DNA of 64,000 nt. Origin: Acidobacteriota bacterium. Its GTDB lineage: Bacteria; Acidobacteriota; Blastocatellia; Pyrinomonadales; Pyrinomonadaceae. Position 1 is the stretch's first letter. Each line of letters starts with the position of its first letter. A program made the position numbers and the translations under genes. The notes beneath the pieces are model-generated. The model was not told the DNA's origin. It searched no databases and worked only from the letters and a program-made list of their open reading frames with translations. Where the stretch lies: contig JAHBSG010000002.1 in the NCBI GenBank assembly GCA_019639235.1, forward strand, positions 124,001-188,000, in the 5' to 3' direction. Positions 56,054-64,000 of this stretch are shown here, in pieces.

Positions 56054-57532
56054 TCAGGCGGGCAGAGATGCCCGCGTTCCCGTTTCCGGATGTAGTTGGG
56101 CGCTCAGCCACTCATCCCAGTCCTTCAATGCCCGCTCGACCTGGATCATATGTCGCTCGCGCTTCTTCCTGTATTTCTTACGAAGCTCGGGCGGGAGAGG
56201 TTCGAGCAAGCCGAAGGTGATATTCACGGGCTGAAAATTCTTGGTTTCGACGTTTGAGACATAGCGGCAAAGGGCACCGATGGCGGAGGTTTGCGGCGCC
56301 GTTATCATTTCCTGGCCGTTCAAAACGCGGACGGCATTTATCCCCGCGAGCCAGCCGGTCGCGACCGATTCGACGTAGCCCTCGACGCCGGTGATCTGGC
56401 CGGCGAAAAAGAGTCGCGGGTCGCGTTTGGTGGCCAGCGTTTCGTTCAAGATCTTGGGCGAATTGATGAACGTGTTGCGGTGGATCTGGCCGTACTGCAG
56501 AAACTCGGCGTTTTCCAAACCGGGGATCAGCCGAAGCACGCGTGCCTGCTCGCCGTAGCGAAGGTGGTTCTGAAACCCGACCATTCCATAGGCATCGGCC
56601 ATCAGGTTTTCTTGGCGAAGCTGGACGCAGGCGTATGGCTCCTCGCCGGTCTTCGGGTGCCGCAGGCCTTTTGGCTTCATCGGGCCGAAGCGGAGCGTTT
56701 CCGGGCCGCGGCGGGCGATCTCCTCGATCGGCAAGCAGCTTTCGAACCAATGCGTTTCCTCGAAGCGCTTCAGCGGGACGGATTTGGCGGCGAGCAGCTC
56801 CGAAATGAAAAGCTCGTATCGCTCGCGGTCCATCGGGCAATTGATGTAATCCGCGCCGCCTTTATCGTATCGAGCCGCTTTCCAGGCGATGGACATATCT
56901 ATCGAATCGGCGGCGATGATCGGAGCGATCGCGTCGTAAAAATAAAGCTGGTCGTCGCCGGTGATGCGCATGATGTCGGCGGTGAGGGCGTCGGAGGTCA
57001 GCGGGCCGGTGGCAATGATCGTCGGAGAGCGGACACACTTGTCCGCATCACCGGCTCCTCCGGCGAGATCGCCCTCATCTACTGACGATTCGTCGCTTTC
57101 AGCACTCGTTCGCGTCGAAGCGACGCTCGTGCGGACAGGAGTGTCCGCGCTCCCCGAGATCGAGGTCACTTCTTCGCGGATGATCTCGATGTTTGGGTGG
57201 GCCTCGATGCGTTCGGTGATGTACTCGGCAAACTTGATGCGATCGACCGAGAGGGCCGCACCGGCCGGGACGCGGGTCACAGCCGCCGCTTCCATAACAA
57301 GCGAACCGCCGCGGCGAAGCTCTTCTTTTAACAGATACGGCGCCGAGCCCGGTTCGTCCGTCTTCAATGAATTTGAGCAGACGATCTCCGCCAGCTTGTC
57401 TGTCCTGTGAGCAGGCGTCTGCTGAACCGGCCGCATCTCATAAAGCCGCACCTTCGCCCCAAGCGCCGCCGCCTGCCAAGCCGCCTCAACCCCCGCAAGC
57501 CCACCGCCGATCACATTTATTACTTTTTTCAC
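56054..57532 (-). CDS. trmFO: tRNA (uracil-54-C5)-methyltransferase, folate/FAD-dependent
   Basis: A 492-residue protein. The N-terminal FAD motif VINVIGGGLAGVEAAWQAA, RPVQQTPAHRTDKLAEIVCSNSLK, IIATGPLTSDAL, WFESCLPIEEIARRGPETLRFGPMKP and RLFFAGQITGVEGYVESVATG are TrmFO signatures. It makes ribothymidine-54 in tRNA with methylenetetrahydrofolate and FADH2. The usual length is about 440-450. Two extras explain the difference: a segment of about 43 residues (127-169, SGSADTPVRTSVAST...) encoded by a pair of REP hairpins, and a C-terminus GTRASLPA encoded by the RAYT-flanking REP. Both insertions keep the frame. The FAD and folate motifs are intact, so it is probably functional. Confidence 0.93.
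   Translation of the reverse strand: MKKVINVIGGGLAGVEAAWQAAALGAKVRLYEMRPVQQTPAHRTDKLAEIVCSNSLKTDEPGSAPYLLKEELRRGGSLVMEAAAVTRVPAGAALSVDRIKFAEYITERIEAHPNIEIIREEVTSISGSADTPVRTSVASTRTSAESDESSVDEGDLAGGAGDADKCVRSPTIIATGPLTSDALTADIMRITGDDQLYFYDAIAPIIAADSIDMSIAWKAARYDKGGADYINCPMDRERYELFISELLAAKSVPLKRFEETHWFESCLPIEEIARRGPETLRFGPMKPKGLRHPKTGEEPYACVQLRQENLMADAYGMVGFQNHLRYGEQARVLRLIPGLENAEFLQYGQIHRNTFINSPKILNETLATKRDPRLFFAGQITGVEGYVESVATGWLAGINAVRVLNGQEMITAPQTSAIGALCRYVSNVETKNFQPVNITFGLLEPLPPELRKKYRKKRERHMIQVERALKDWDEWLSAQLHPETGTRASLPA
56058..56085. repeat. REP hairpin (right of RAYT), inside trmFO 3' end
   Basis: Exact reverse complement of 55387-55414. It overlaps the last codons of trmFO and is translated as GTRASLPA at the TrmFO C-terminus. 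Confidence 0.92.
57026..57154. repeat. In-frame paired REP insertion within trmFO
   Basis: Two hairpins with the same stem, GCGGACACACTTGTCCGC (57029-57046) and GCGGACAGGAGTGTCCGC (57131-57148), bracket the insert. The stem resembles the RAYT-flanking REP (GCGGGCA). The extent was judged by the resumed TrmFO consensus. Confidence 0.85.
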
Positions 57533-57638
57533 TTGTTCAATTATAGAACGAACGGAGCAAATCGCTTTGGGCAGTTGCCCCTCGTTCTTTTAAATCTCGC
57601 ACAACTGAGATTATGCTAAAATTCGTTCCGGAGGCCAT

Positions 57639-57866
57639 ATGCATAAGAGCGAGATTGCTGCTATCAAAGATCAAGTCCGGTCGCTTCCGGCAGAGCAACG
57701 GGTGGAATTGATCAAGTATTTGGCGGACTCATTATCGGCAAAGGGACAGGAATCGATTCCGCTCAAGTTCGGGAAATATTCCGAGACGGGCCGAAGAATG
57801 GCGACCGAAAGCGACTTCCGCATTGCCGAATGGCACCCAACCGATCGTGAGCTAAATGGCAACTAG
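57639..57866 (+). CDS. Antitoxin-like protein of a VapBC-type pair
   Basis: A 75-residue protein. MHKSEIAAIKDQVRSLPAEQRVELIKYLADSLSAKGQE resembles the N-terminal helices of small addiction antitoxins; the C-terminal part is basic then acidic (ATESDFRIAEWHPTDRELNGN) and probably binds the toxin. It overlaps the PIN toxin gene by 11 bp. No classical ribbon-helix-helix or AbrB fold is obvious. The start is 107 bp from the divergent trmFO start. Confidence 0.8.
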   Translation: MHKSEIAAIKDQVRSLPAEQRVELIKYLADSLSAKGQESIPLKFGKYSETGRRMATESDFRIAEWHPTDRELNGN

Positions 57867-58263
57867 ATATATCCTTGACACTCATGCTCTGATCTGGCAT
57901 TTGGAAGGCAACGGACTGCTTGGGGCTCAGGCCAAACGAATAATTGGCGATCCAAGCAGCGAACTGGTGTTACCGGTTATTGCTTTGGCAGAGGCGATGT
58001 TCATCGTCGAAAAGGGCCGATCTGCGATCCCGAGTGTGCAGGATCTGCTGGCTGATGTTACCAGTGACAAGCGAATCGATATTTATCCGCTCACGGCGGG
58101 GATCTTGGAAGAAAGCTCGTCCCTAACGGTGATTCCGGAAATCCACGACCGCCTCATTGTAGCCACGGGTGTCTATCTTCAGAACCTCGGTGAGGTCGTT
58201 GAGGTCATCACGAAAGATAACGAGATCACCGCATCATCAATCCTTCCGGTCTGTTGGTCTTGA
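57856..58263 (+). CDS. vapC: VapC-like PIN-domain toxin
   Basis: A 135-residue PIN-domain ribonuclease. YILDTHALIWHLEG carries Asp8; VIALAEAMFIVEKG the Glu; IHDRLIVATGVYL the third acid; EVITKDNEI the last. Such toxins cleave tRNA or rRNA when the antitoxin is lost. It overlaps the antitoxin gene. Immediately after its stop is a fragment of the trmFO 5' end (58280-58312), showing that the pair was inserted with a duplicated gene end. Confidence 0.9.
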   Translation: MATRYILDTHALIWHLEGNGLLGAQAKRIIGDPSSELVLPVIALAEAMFIVEKGRSAIPSVQDLLADVTSDKRIDIYPLTAGILEESSSLTVIPEIHDRLIVATGVYLQNLGEVVEVITKDNEITASSILPVCWS

Positions 58264-58279
58264 ACAACCTAGGCAATTC

Positions 58280-58322
58280 GCCTCAACCCCACCGCCAATC
58301 ACGTTAATCATTTGTTCTCTTA
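58280..58322 (-). pseudogene. Duplicated fragment of the trmFO start
   Basis: On the minus strand ATGATTAACGTGATTGGCGG followed by TGGGGTTGAGGC encodes MINVIGGGVEA, the TrmFO start MKKVINVIGGGLAGVEA with Leu-Ala-Gly deleted in frame. Aligns with 57482-57536 of the intact gene. It overlaps the stop of the membrane protein gene. Confidence 0.8.
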
Positions 58323-58750
58323 AAAACCCTCAAGGCCACGGTCACTGCCTGAAAGATCACTAACGCGATCCATGACCCGAGGCTAATATACATCCATGGC
58401 AAGAACCTAGTGTCGATACTTGCCAAAGCATCTTCCGTACTGAATGAAAAGGTCATTTGAGCAAAAAGTTTCCAGACGTTAATGCTCGTAAACACGATCA
58501 CGAAGGACGATACCACCTGAGATAGCCAGAACAATTGTCTTTCCAACAACGTCATCATCGCCCAGATCCCGGTACAAAAACAAACCAACGTAACTTGCTG
58601 CGCGATGTAATCGAATCGGCTATGGAATACTCGAAACGAACTGCCCTCAACCCCGGCAAGTTCATAACCAAAGTATGCCCCGGCCACAGTGGCCGAAGAC
58701 ACCAGCAGCACAACCAATAGCGCAAGCCGAAATTTTCTCAAACGCTCCAT
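58304..58750 (-). CDS. Four-helix membrane protein of unknown function
   Basis: A 148-residue membrane protein with four hydrophobic segments (LALLVVLLVSSATVAGAYFG, VTLVCFCTGIWAMM, LSQVVSSFVIVFTSINVW, FLPWMYISLGSWIALVIF). The loops are short. No family recognised. Its last codons overlap the trmFO-start fragment. It lies on the opposite strand from vapC and between the VapBC pair and the Fic gene. Confidence 0.65.
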   Translation of the reverse strand: MERLRKFRLALLVVLLVSSATVAGAYFGYELAGVEGSSFRVFHSRFDYIAQQVTLVCFCTGIWAMMTLLERQLFWLSQVVSSFVIVFTSINVWKLFAQMTFSFSTEDALASIDTRFLPWMYISLGSWIALVIFQAVTVALRVFKRTND

Positions 58751-58859
58751 TGTTTCAGCTCTTCAATCAGCAGTTCGAGCGGCAGGCATTAGTTAGAATC
58801 GCCCAACCCTGCCGCAATACTGGTCGAACTCCAAAGACCCTCGAAATGAGAGATCCATC

Positions 58860-59963
58860 CTAAAACCGTTCAATCACGTTCGACTCATCAGCGAGCAATT
58901 TCATCAGCCGCGGGTTGATGAACAGTTTTTCCTTTAGTTTATTATTCTCGACCAGGACGCCGATCTCCGTTAGCTGCTTCAAATAAACTGATGCGGTCTG
59001 GCGTTTGGCGATGCCTTTATCTACTACATTTCCGATGCGGCAATACGGCAGTTCGAAGATCAGGCTTACCAGTTCGTAGCTATAAACCCTGGGCAATTTT
59101 TCCTTTACGTATTCGGCGGTAGCCTCGGCGAGCGAGCGTATGGCCGCGATCTTATTTGTCGTCCAACGAGACGTATCTTTGACCGCGTCGAGCATAAATT
59201 CGACCCATGCTTCCCACGCCTCATCGCGGGTCACGGACAACAGGAGCCGATTGTAATCGGTACGTCGCTCAAGAATGTATCGGCTCAGGTAGAGCACCGG
59301 AATGCTCAGCAGCTCTTGCTCGATCAGAAAAAGGCTGTTGATGATCCGGCCTGTCCTCCCATTTCCGTCGGTAAATGGGTGAATCGCTTCGAATTGATAA
59401 TGGGCGACCGCTAGCCGGATAAGCGGGTCGATCTCGGTCTCGTTGTGAAGAAAACGCTCCCAGTTTGAAAGCAGATCGCGGAGCACATCCTCTCCGACCG
59501 GCGGAGTATAAACGATTTCGCCCGTTGCTTGATTTCCCAACGCCGTTCCCGGAACTTTGCGGATCCGCATCTCCACTCCCTTGATCTTCGAGCATATCTC
59601 TTCGGCCGTTCGTGTGCTCAGCGGATATTTGGCGAGTGCCTGATATCCCTGAAAAAGTGCCGTGCTGTATCGCAGGGCTTCTTTTGTCGCGGGGTCGGCG
59701 TTCGCCTCGCTGTTCAAGTGCTCAAAAAGTTTGTCGGTCGTGGTGACGATGTTCTCGATCTCCGAACTGGCTTTTGCCTCGAGAAGCGGCAGCGTATTGA
59801 TCAGGATCGACGGATTCGGGATCAATTCGGCCGCCTGTTTTAGCTCGGCAAGTGCGGCACGGGCCTCAATGCACTTTCGAAGTACGTTCTTTGACTCGAT
59901 ATCAGCTCGTGGCGGCAATTTTGGAAGGTCTTGGTATGGAGTTTTTGGGTCCCAGTTCGGCAT
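58860..59963 (-). CDS. Fic family adenylyltransferase with class II inhibitory motif
   Basis: A 367-residue protein. The core [12 protein letters not shown] at residues 195-206 is the complete Fic active site. The N-terminal ASSEIENI near residue 65 matches the (S/T)xxxE(G/N) inhibitory helix of class II Fic proteins, so it is probably self-repressed. The C-terminal 110 residues include a winged helix ([44 protein letters not shown]) that could bind DNA. Class II members modify target proteins, sometimes themselves. A tandem repeat array begins right at its start codon, and binding by its own winged helix is a plausible form of autoregulation. Confidence 0.9.
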   Translation of the reverse strand: MPNWDPKTPYQDLPKLPPRADIESKNVLRKCIEARAALAELKQAAELIPNPSILINTLPLLEAKASSEIENIVTTTDKLFEHLNSEANADPATKEALRYSTALFQGYQALAKYPLSTRTAEEICSKIKGVEMRIRKVPGTALGNQATGEIVYTPPVGEDVLRDLLSNWERFLHNETEIDPLIRLAVAHYQFEAIHPFTDGNGRTGRIINSLFLIEQELLSIPVLYLSRYILERRTDYNRLLLSVTRDEAWEAWVEFMLDAVKDTSRWTTNKIAAIRSLAEATAEYVKEKLPRVYSYELVSLIFELPYCRIGNVVDKGIAKRQTASVYLKQLTEIGVLVENNKLKEKLFINPRLMKLLADESNVIERF

Positions 59964-60135
59964 ATGTTTACGTTTCGGGTTTTGATCGACACATCTTGGC
60001 GATATGTTTACGGCATCGACATATCACAATTATATGTCGACGTTTTGCGGTTTTATCGACACATCGAGAGGATATGTCGATGGCATCGACATGTCAAGAA
60101 AATATGTCGATATTTTCGCATTTTATCGACACATC
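59962..60135. repeat. Tandem repeat array upstream of fic
   Basis: Five units start with ATATGTTTA or ATATGTCGA at 59962, 60002, 60032, 60072 and 60102. Longer units of about 40 bp (with TTTTATCGACACATC) alternate with 30-bp units (with GGCATCGACAT), giving a roughly 70-bp repeat in about 2.5 copies. ATCGACAT/ATATGTCGA make palindromes. The array overlaps the fic start codon and leader, suggesting operators. No CRISPR genes and no constant spacer pattern. Confidence 0.85.
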
Positions 60136-60265
60136 GTGTCTGGCGGGGCGGTTTTGGTGCGGTTCGGCGATCCGGACCGGGTGAAACTATCTTTTTGAAT
60201 CTGCGTAAATGTTTTCAGCTTTATCTGACCAAAATCAAGATTCGTTCAGTTTTTAGGAGAATACG

Positions 60266-63200
60266 ATGCACGTTTCCGAGCCCCTTAGACGCATTTTTGC
60301 CATATTTATCATCGCGCTGATGGCGACGCCGCTGCCGGCATTTGCCCAGGATGAAAAGAAGGAAGAGCCCAAGGCTGAAGAGAAAAAGGACGAGAAGAAA
60401 AAGGAAGACCCGCTTCCCCTAAAGCCCGCCCGCTCGGTCAAATTTACTACCAACGAGGGCACGTGGATGTCGCTCGACGTCTCGCCCGATGGCCGGACGA
60501 TCGTCTTCGATATGCTCGGCGATATCTATACGATGCCGATCGAGGGCGGAACCGCGACCAAGATCCACGGCGGAATGTCGTTCGAGAGCCAGCCGAAATA
60601 TTCGCCGGACGGCAAGATGATCGCGTTCCTGACAGACCGCAGCGGTTCGGAAAATCTTTGGGTGATGAAGGCCGACGGCACCGACCCGAAAGAGGTGACC
60701 AAAGGCCCGCGGGCGATGTACGTTTCGCCTTCGTGGAGCGAGGACGGCAATTACATCGTCGTTTCGCGGTCGGATCAATCGATCGGGGCGTTTCATCCCT
60801 ATATGTATCACAAGGACGGCGGCTCGGGCGTAAGCGTCGGCCCGCCGCCACCGCCGCTGCCGGCTCCGGGACAGCAGGGCCCACCGCCGCAGCCGCCGCA
60901 GAACCGGATGGGCGCCGTTTTCTCGCCCGACGGAAAATACATCTATTACGCACAGCGGACCGGCCCGTTCAATTACAACGCGAGCTTCCCGATCTGGCAG
61001 ATCTTCCGCTTTGACCGCGATACCGGCGAGGTTGCGCGGATGACCAACGCCCAGGGCTCGGCGATGCGGCCGGTGCTCTCGCCCGATGGCCGTTACCTTG
61101 TTTACGCGACTCGGTTCGAGACGCGAACCGCACTCCGCGTCCGCGATCTTGAGACCGGCCAGGAACGCTGGCTGATCGACAACGTCACCCGCGACGATCA
61201 GGAATCGCGTGCAACGCGCGACACCTATCCGGGCTATGACTTCATGCCCGATGGCCGCTCGCTGATCGTTCCGGTCAACGGCAAGGTCGCCCGAGTTGAT
61301 TTCGCTACCGGTAAAGCGACCGATGTCCCTTTCACGGTTAATGTAGATATCGAGATCGGCCCGCGTGTGCATTTTCAGTACAAGGTCGATGAAAGCCCGA
61401 CGGTCGAGGCACGGCTGATCCGTTATCCGGCACTCTCGCCGGACGGCAAGCGGGTCGCCTTTACGGCCTTCAGCAAGCTTTACGTGATGGATCTGCCCTC
61501 GGGCAGCCCGCGTCGCGTGACGACCGCGACCGATGGCGAATTTATGCCGGCTTGGTCGCCGGACGGACGTTCATTGGCTTATGTTACCTGGTCGCGGCAG
61601 GGCGGGCAGATAATGTCCGTCTCGCCCGATGGCGGCACACCGCGGCAATTGACCAACAAGGCCGCGTTCTATTCTTACCCCGCATATTCGCCTGACGGCA
61701 GCAAGATCGTCTTCATCACCGGAGCTATCGACGACCACCTCTTCGCGGACATCCGCGAGGGGCACGAATTTATGTCACCGGAGGAAGCGGCTCTTCACGG
61801 CCACCACGGCGAACGCGAGGTTACGGGCGTCAGCGGTTCGACCGGGACGGACCTCAAATATATTCCGGCCTCGGGCGGGCAGGCTGTGCAGATCGCCCCG
61901 ACGCAAGGCGGCCGCTTTCCGCATTTTTCCGATGACCCTGAGCGCGTTTATTTGACGACGTTCATGGGGCTCGCCTCCATACGGCTTGATGGCCAGGACC
62001 GCCGGATGCACATGCGCGTGACCGGCAAGGGAACGCCGCCGCAGCAGCCCTCGGCCGGTGCGATGCGGATCTCGCCGGACCGCAGCCGCGTTTTTGTCGA
62101 GCTGCAGGGCCGCCACTATATCGTCACCGTCCCGCGCTCTGGCCGCGATACTATCAACGTAAATCTCGCCGGGCCTTCAGCTAATGTGCCGTTCAAGAAG
62201 ATGTCAACGCTTGGCGGCGACTACATTGATTGGTCTCGCGACGGCAAGTCGGTGACGTGGTCGTGGGGCACGAACTTCTATCGCCAGGGCGTTGATGCCG
62301 AAAAGCCGGAAACGACCGCCGTAAAGGTGACGGCGGCAAGGCCGAAGCCCTCGGGAACGGTCGTGCTCTCCGGGGCCCGGATCATCACGATGAAGGGCAA
62401 TGAGGTGATCGAACGCGGCGACATCGTTGTCACGAACAACCGCATCGCCGCCGTCGGTCCGAAAGGCCGAGTGCAGATTCCGGCCGGTGCGAGGACGATA
62501 GACGTTACGGGCAAGACGATCATCCCGGGCTTCGTCGATGTCCATGCCCATATGTGGCCGCCGCGTGACCTCCATCAGGATCAGGTCTGGCAGTATCTTG
62601 CCAATCTTGCCTATGGCGTTACGACGACCCGCGACCCGCAAAGCTCGACGACCGACGTTTATGCTTATGCCGACCTTGTCGAAAGCGGCGAGATACCCGG
62701 GCCGCGTGTTTATACGACCGGGCCGGGCGTTTTCTCAAGCGTCGGCATCGACAGCAAGGAGGCCGCAGATCTTTACATCAAGCGGTACCGCGACGCCTAT
62801 CAGACCGATACGCTGAAGCAGTACGTCGTCGGCGACCGCAACGTCCGGCAGTGGGTCGCGATGGCCTGCTACGACAACAAGATCTCGCCGACCACCGAGG
62901 GTGCGCTCGACATGAAGCTCAACATCTCGCAGATGATCGACGGGTATTCGGGACACGAGCATTCGCTTCCGCTCCAGCCGATCTATAAGGACGTGATCGA
63001 GCTTGTTGCCCAAACGCAGACGTTCTATACGCCGACCATCCTCGTTGCATACGGCGGGCCGTGGGCGGAGAACTATTACTTCCAGAATACGGAAGTGCTC
63101 GGCAACAAGCGGCTGGCGCGCTACATCCCGCGGGAGCTCTTGAACGGAATGCTCCGCCGCCGCAGCCAATGGTTCCGGCCGGAGGAGTATAGCTTTAAGC

Positions 63201-63589
63201 AGATCGCGGCAGACGCGAACGCGGTCCTAAAGGCAGGCGGACGTGCCGGCATCGGCGGCCACGGACAGCTTCAGGGCCTCGGTGTCCACTGGGAGATCTG
63301 GGCGATGCAGTCGGGCGGTATGTCAACGATGGACACGCTCCGCGTCGCGACCATCTTCGGAGCGGAGGCCATCGGGCTCGAGCGCGACCTCGGTTCGCTC
63401 GAAACGGGCAAGATCGCCGACCTGATCGTGATGGACAAGAATCCGCTGACCGATATCCGCAACACGGATTCGATCAGCCACGTAATGAAGGGCGGCGAGC
63501 TTTACGAAGCAGAAACGCTAAACCAGATCTGGCCGGCCCAAAAGCCGCTTCCGCCGCAGTACTGGTGGAACACCGAGCCGAAGGAATAG
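60266..63589 (+). CDS. Secreted TolB-propeller amidohydrolase
   Basis: An 1107-residue exported protein with signal peptide (IFAIFIIALMATPLPAFAQ) and a Lys/Glu-rich linker. Residues 60-650 carry PD40/TolB-like propeller blades with the SPDGKxIxF pattern (for example YSPDGKMIAFLTDR, WSPDGRSLAYVTW). A Pro-rich loop lies near residue 195. The C-terminal 400 residues are an amidohydrolase: GKTIIPGFVDVHAHMW (HxH metal site), then LETGKIADLIVMDKNPL. Family members cleave amide or cyclic imide bonds; the substrate is unknown. AGGAGA precedes the ATG. It follows the fic repeat array in the divergent direction. Confidence 0.92.
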   Translation: MHVSEPLRRIFAIFIIALMATPLPAFAQDEKKEEPKAEEKKDEKKKEDPLPLKPARSVKFTTNEGTWMSLDVSPDGRTIVFDMLGDIYTMPIEGGTATKIHGGMSFESQPKYSPDGKMIAFLTDRSGSENLWVMKADGTDPKEVTKGPRAMYVSPSWSEDGNYIVVSRSDQSIGAFHPYMYHKDGGSGVSVGPPPPPLPAPGQQGPPPQPPQNRMGAVFSPDGKYIYYAQRTGPFNYNASFPIWQIFRFDRDTGEVARMTNAQGSAMRPVLSPDGRYLVYATRFETRTALRVRDLETGQERWLIDNVTRDDQESRATRDTYPGYDFMPDGRSLIVPVNGKVARVDFATGKATDVPFTVNVDIEIGPRVHFQYKVDESPTVEARLIRYPALSPDGKRVAFTAFSKLYVMDLPSGSPRRVTTATDGEFMPAWSPDGRSLAYVTWSRQGGQIMSVSPDGGTPRQLTNKAAFYSYPAYSPDGSKIVFITGAIDDHLFADIREGHEFMSPEEAALHGHHGEREVTGVSGSTGTDLKYIPASGGQAVQIAPTQGGRFPHFSDDPERVYLTTFMGLASIRLDGQDRRMHMRVTGKGTPPQQPSAGAMRISPDRSRVFVELQGRHYIVTVPRSGRDTINVNLAGPSANVPFKKMSTLGGDYIDWSRDGKSVTWSWGTNFYRQGVDAEKPETTAVKVTAARPKPSGTVVLSGARIITMKGNEVIERGDIVVTNNRIAAVGPKGRVQIPAGARTIDVTGKTIIPGFVDVHAHMWPPRDLHQDQVWQYLANLAYGVTTTRDPQSSTTDVYAYADLVESGEIPGPRVYTTGPGVFSSVGIDSKEAADLYIKRYRDAYQTDTLKQYVVGDRNVRQWVAMACYDNKISPTTEGALDMKLNISQMIDGYSGHEHSLPLQPIYKDVIELVAQTQTFYTPTILVAYGGPWAENYYFQNTEVLGNKRLARYIPRELLNGMLRRRSQWFRPEEYSFKQIAADANAVLKAGGRAGIGGHGQLQGLGVHWEIWAMQSGGMSTMDTLRVATIFGAEAIGLERDLGSLETGKIADLIVMDKNPLTDIRNTDSISHVMKGGELYEAETLNQIWPAQKPLPPQYWWNTEPKE

Positions 63590-63945
63590 GCCGGTTGAAA
63601 TAGCCGGAAAAGGCTGTTCGAAACGTGGTTCTTCTGTGTCTTTCGTCTGTGTGTTCTGTGGTTTCGCCGATCATGAACAGGGCGGAACCACAGAATGCAC
63701 AGAAGAAGATCCGAAACACACAGATGAGGTCGTGCCTTTCGGACAGCCTAGTTTTGTTTGCTTCCTCATCTGACCGAAAGAACAAAAATCTTGACACCGG
63801 TGCGGCTGATGCCGCATCATTTAGGTTGGCGTGTTTTGCACGCCGTCCGTTATTCCCGCTTCCCGGCTTTGGTTTTTTCCGCGTATAGCGATTGGCCGTC
63901 TCCCTGTTCCACCTATCTCAAAATAGAGGAATAGTCCCTTCACAA
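63590..63945. other. Intergenic region with large inverted repeat
   Basis: TTCTGTGGTTTCGCC and GGCGGAACCACAGAA (about 63650-63700) form a 15-bp stem with one mismatch around a 12-base loop, extended by CTTCTGTG/CACAGAAG. It may end transcription of the amidohydrolase gene, but the sequence type (CCACAGA.GCACAGA) is a common genome filler repeat; a related piece lies at 41536. I see no gene in the remaining part. Confidence 0.5.
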
Positions 63946-64000
63946 ATGGAACTTCAGAATAACGGCTCCGAGCCTCACGCCGGCGATGCTCTCTCTTCTG
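63946..64000 (+). CDS. Start of a gene cut by the window edge
   Basis: A frame beginning MELQNNGSEPHAGDALSS is open to the window end. The upstream GAGGA at 63926 is too far for a good ribosome site. Too short for a family. Confidence 0.35.
   Translation, partial: MELQNNGSEPHAGDALSS

Noticed and set aside
59962..60135. CRISPR-like array
   Set aside because: Units alternate in length, the 'spacers' are themselves similar, and no cas gene is near.
60004..60198. Plus-strand frame through the fic repeat array
   Set aside because: Repeated peptides (FIDTSRGYVDGIDMS) come from the DNA repeats; no ribosome site.
60419..61372. Long minus-strand frame opposite the amidohydrolase
   Set aside because: Shadow frame; low-complexity Arg-rich composition.
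63600..63720. Strong intrinsic terminator
   Set aside because: The inverted repeat is long but lacks a T-tract and is built of a common filler repeat.

Overview
The window looks like a chromosomal segment of an Acidobacteriota species, probably class Blastocatellia (Pyrinomonadales-like). This is inferred from gene content: a secreted VWA protein with a Pro/Thr-rich linker of the acidobacterial VWFA type, a two-subunit 2-oxoacid:ferredoxin oxidoreductase (korA, korB), TrmFO, a large TolB-propeller/amidohydrolase fusion, a delta-60/FG-GAP protein and paired ECF sigma factors. No rRNA is present, so the placement is inference.

Layout. Positions 1-9192 hold the korA-korB locus, broken up by small cassettes: an ImmA/IrrE-like peptidase, a RelE/ParE-type toxin-antitoxin pair, HigBA, two small conserved proteins and an esterase. 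Several cassettes are flanked by duplicated ends of neighbouring genes: three copies of the korA 3' end, two of a DUF2200 gene tail, and a 31-bp repeat linked to them. Positions 9245-23587 are a mostly housekeeping stretch. It holds an ECF sigma factor, a type II NADH dehydrogenase, a second ECF sigma factor with a zinc-finger partner, a subtilase fused to a glycogen-binding-like domain, an aquaporin, and a likely sugar-oxidation run (GMC oxidoreductase, two-domain VOC protein, YHS lipoprotein, GH63-like glucosidase, glucose dehydrogenase).

Positions 23610-51107 form an integrative element inserted in the 3' part of tRNA-Thr(CGT). A 47-bp direct repeat marks both ends and a tyrosine integrase sits just inside the left end. 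A 22-bp sequence with one mismatch is repeated near both ends, as expected for integrase arm sites. The element carries an excisionase-like HTH protein, small phage-type proteins, a primase-helicase-like protein and an HGGXTS-type protein. I see no virion or conjugation genes, so it resembles a satellite or integrative defence element. Its main cargo is a six-gene minus-strand operon: SNF2-type helicase, DUF4391, DUF2779 (apparently two nuclease domains), two type III Mod methyltransferases with different central regions, and a type III Res subunit. A PD-(D/E)XK nuclease gene lies just upstream. This operon is the best candidate for an incompletely described system.

Right of the tRNA, 51138-64000, are a homopurine tract, an XRE/ImmA pair, xerC, the VWA protein, a TauE-type exporter, a REP-flanked RAYT transposase beside trmFO, a VapBC pair flanked by a duplicated trmFO start, a Fic protein with a tandem-repeat array at its promoter, and the amidohydrolase. 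REP hairpins also occur in frame inside trmFO. The recurring theme is small toxin-antitoxin or regulatory cassettes sitting between duplicated gene ends, which suggests repeated homologous capture of foreign gene-flanked modules.
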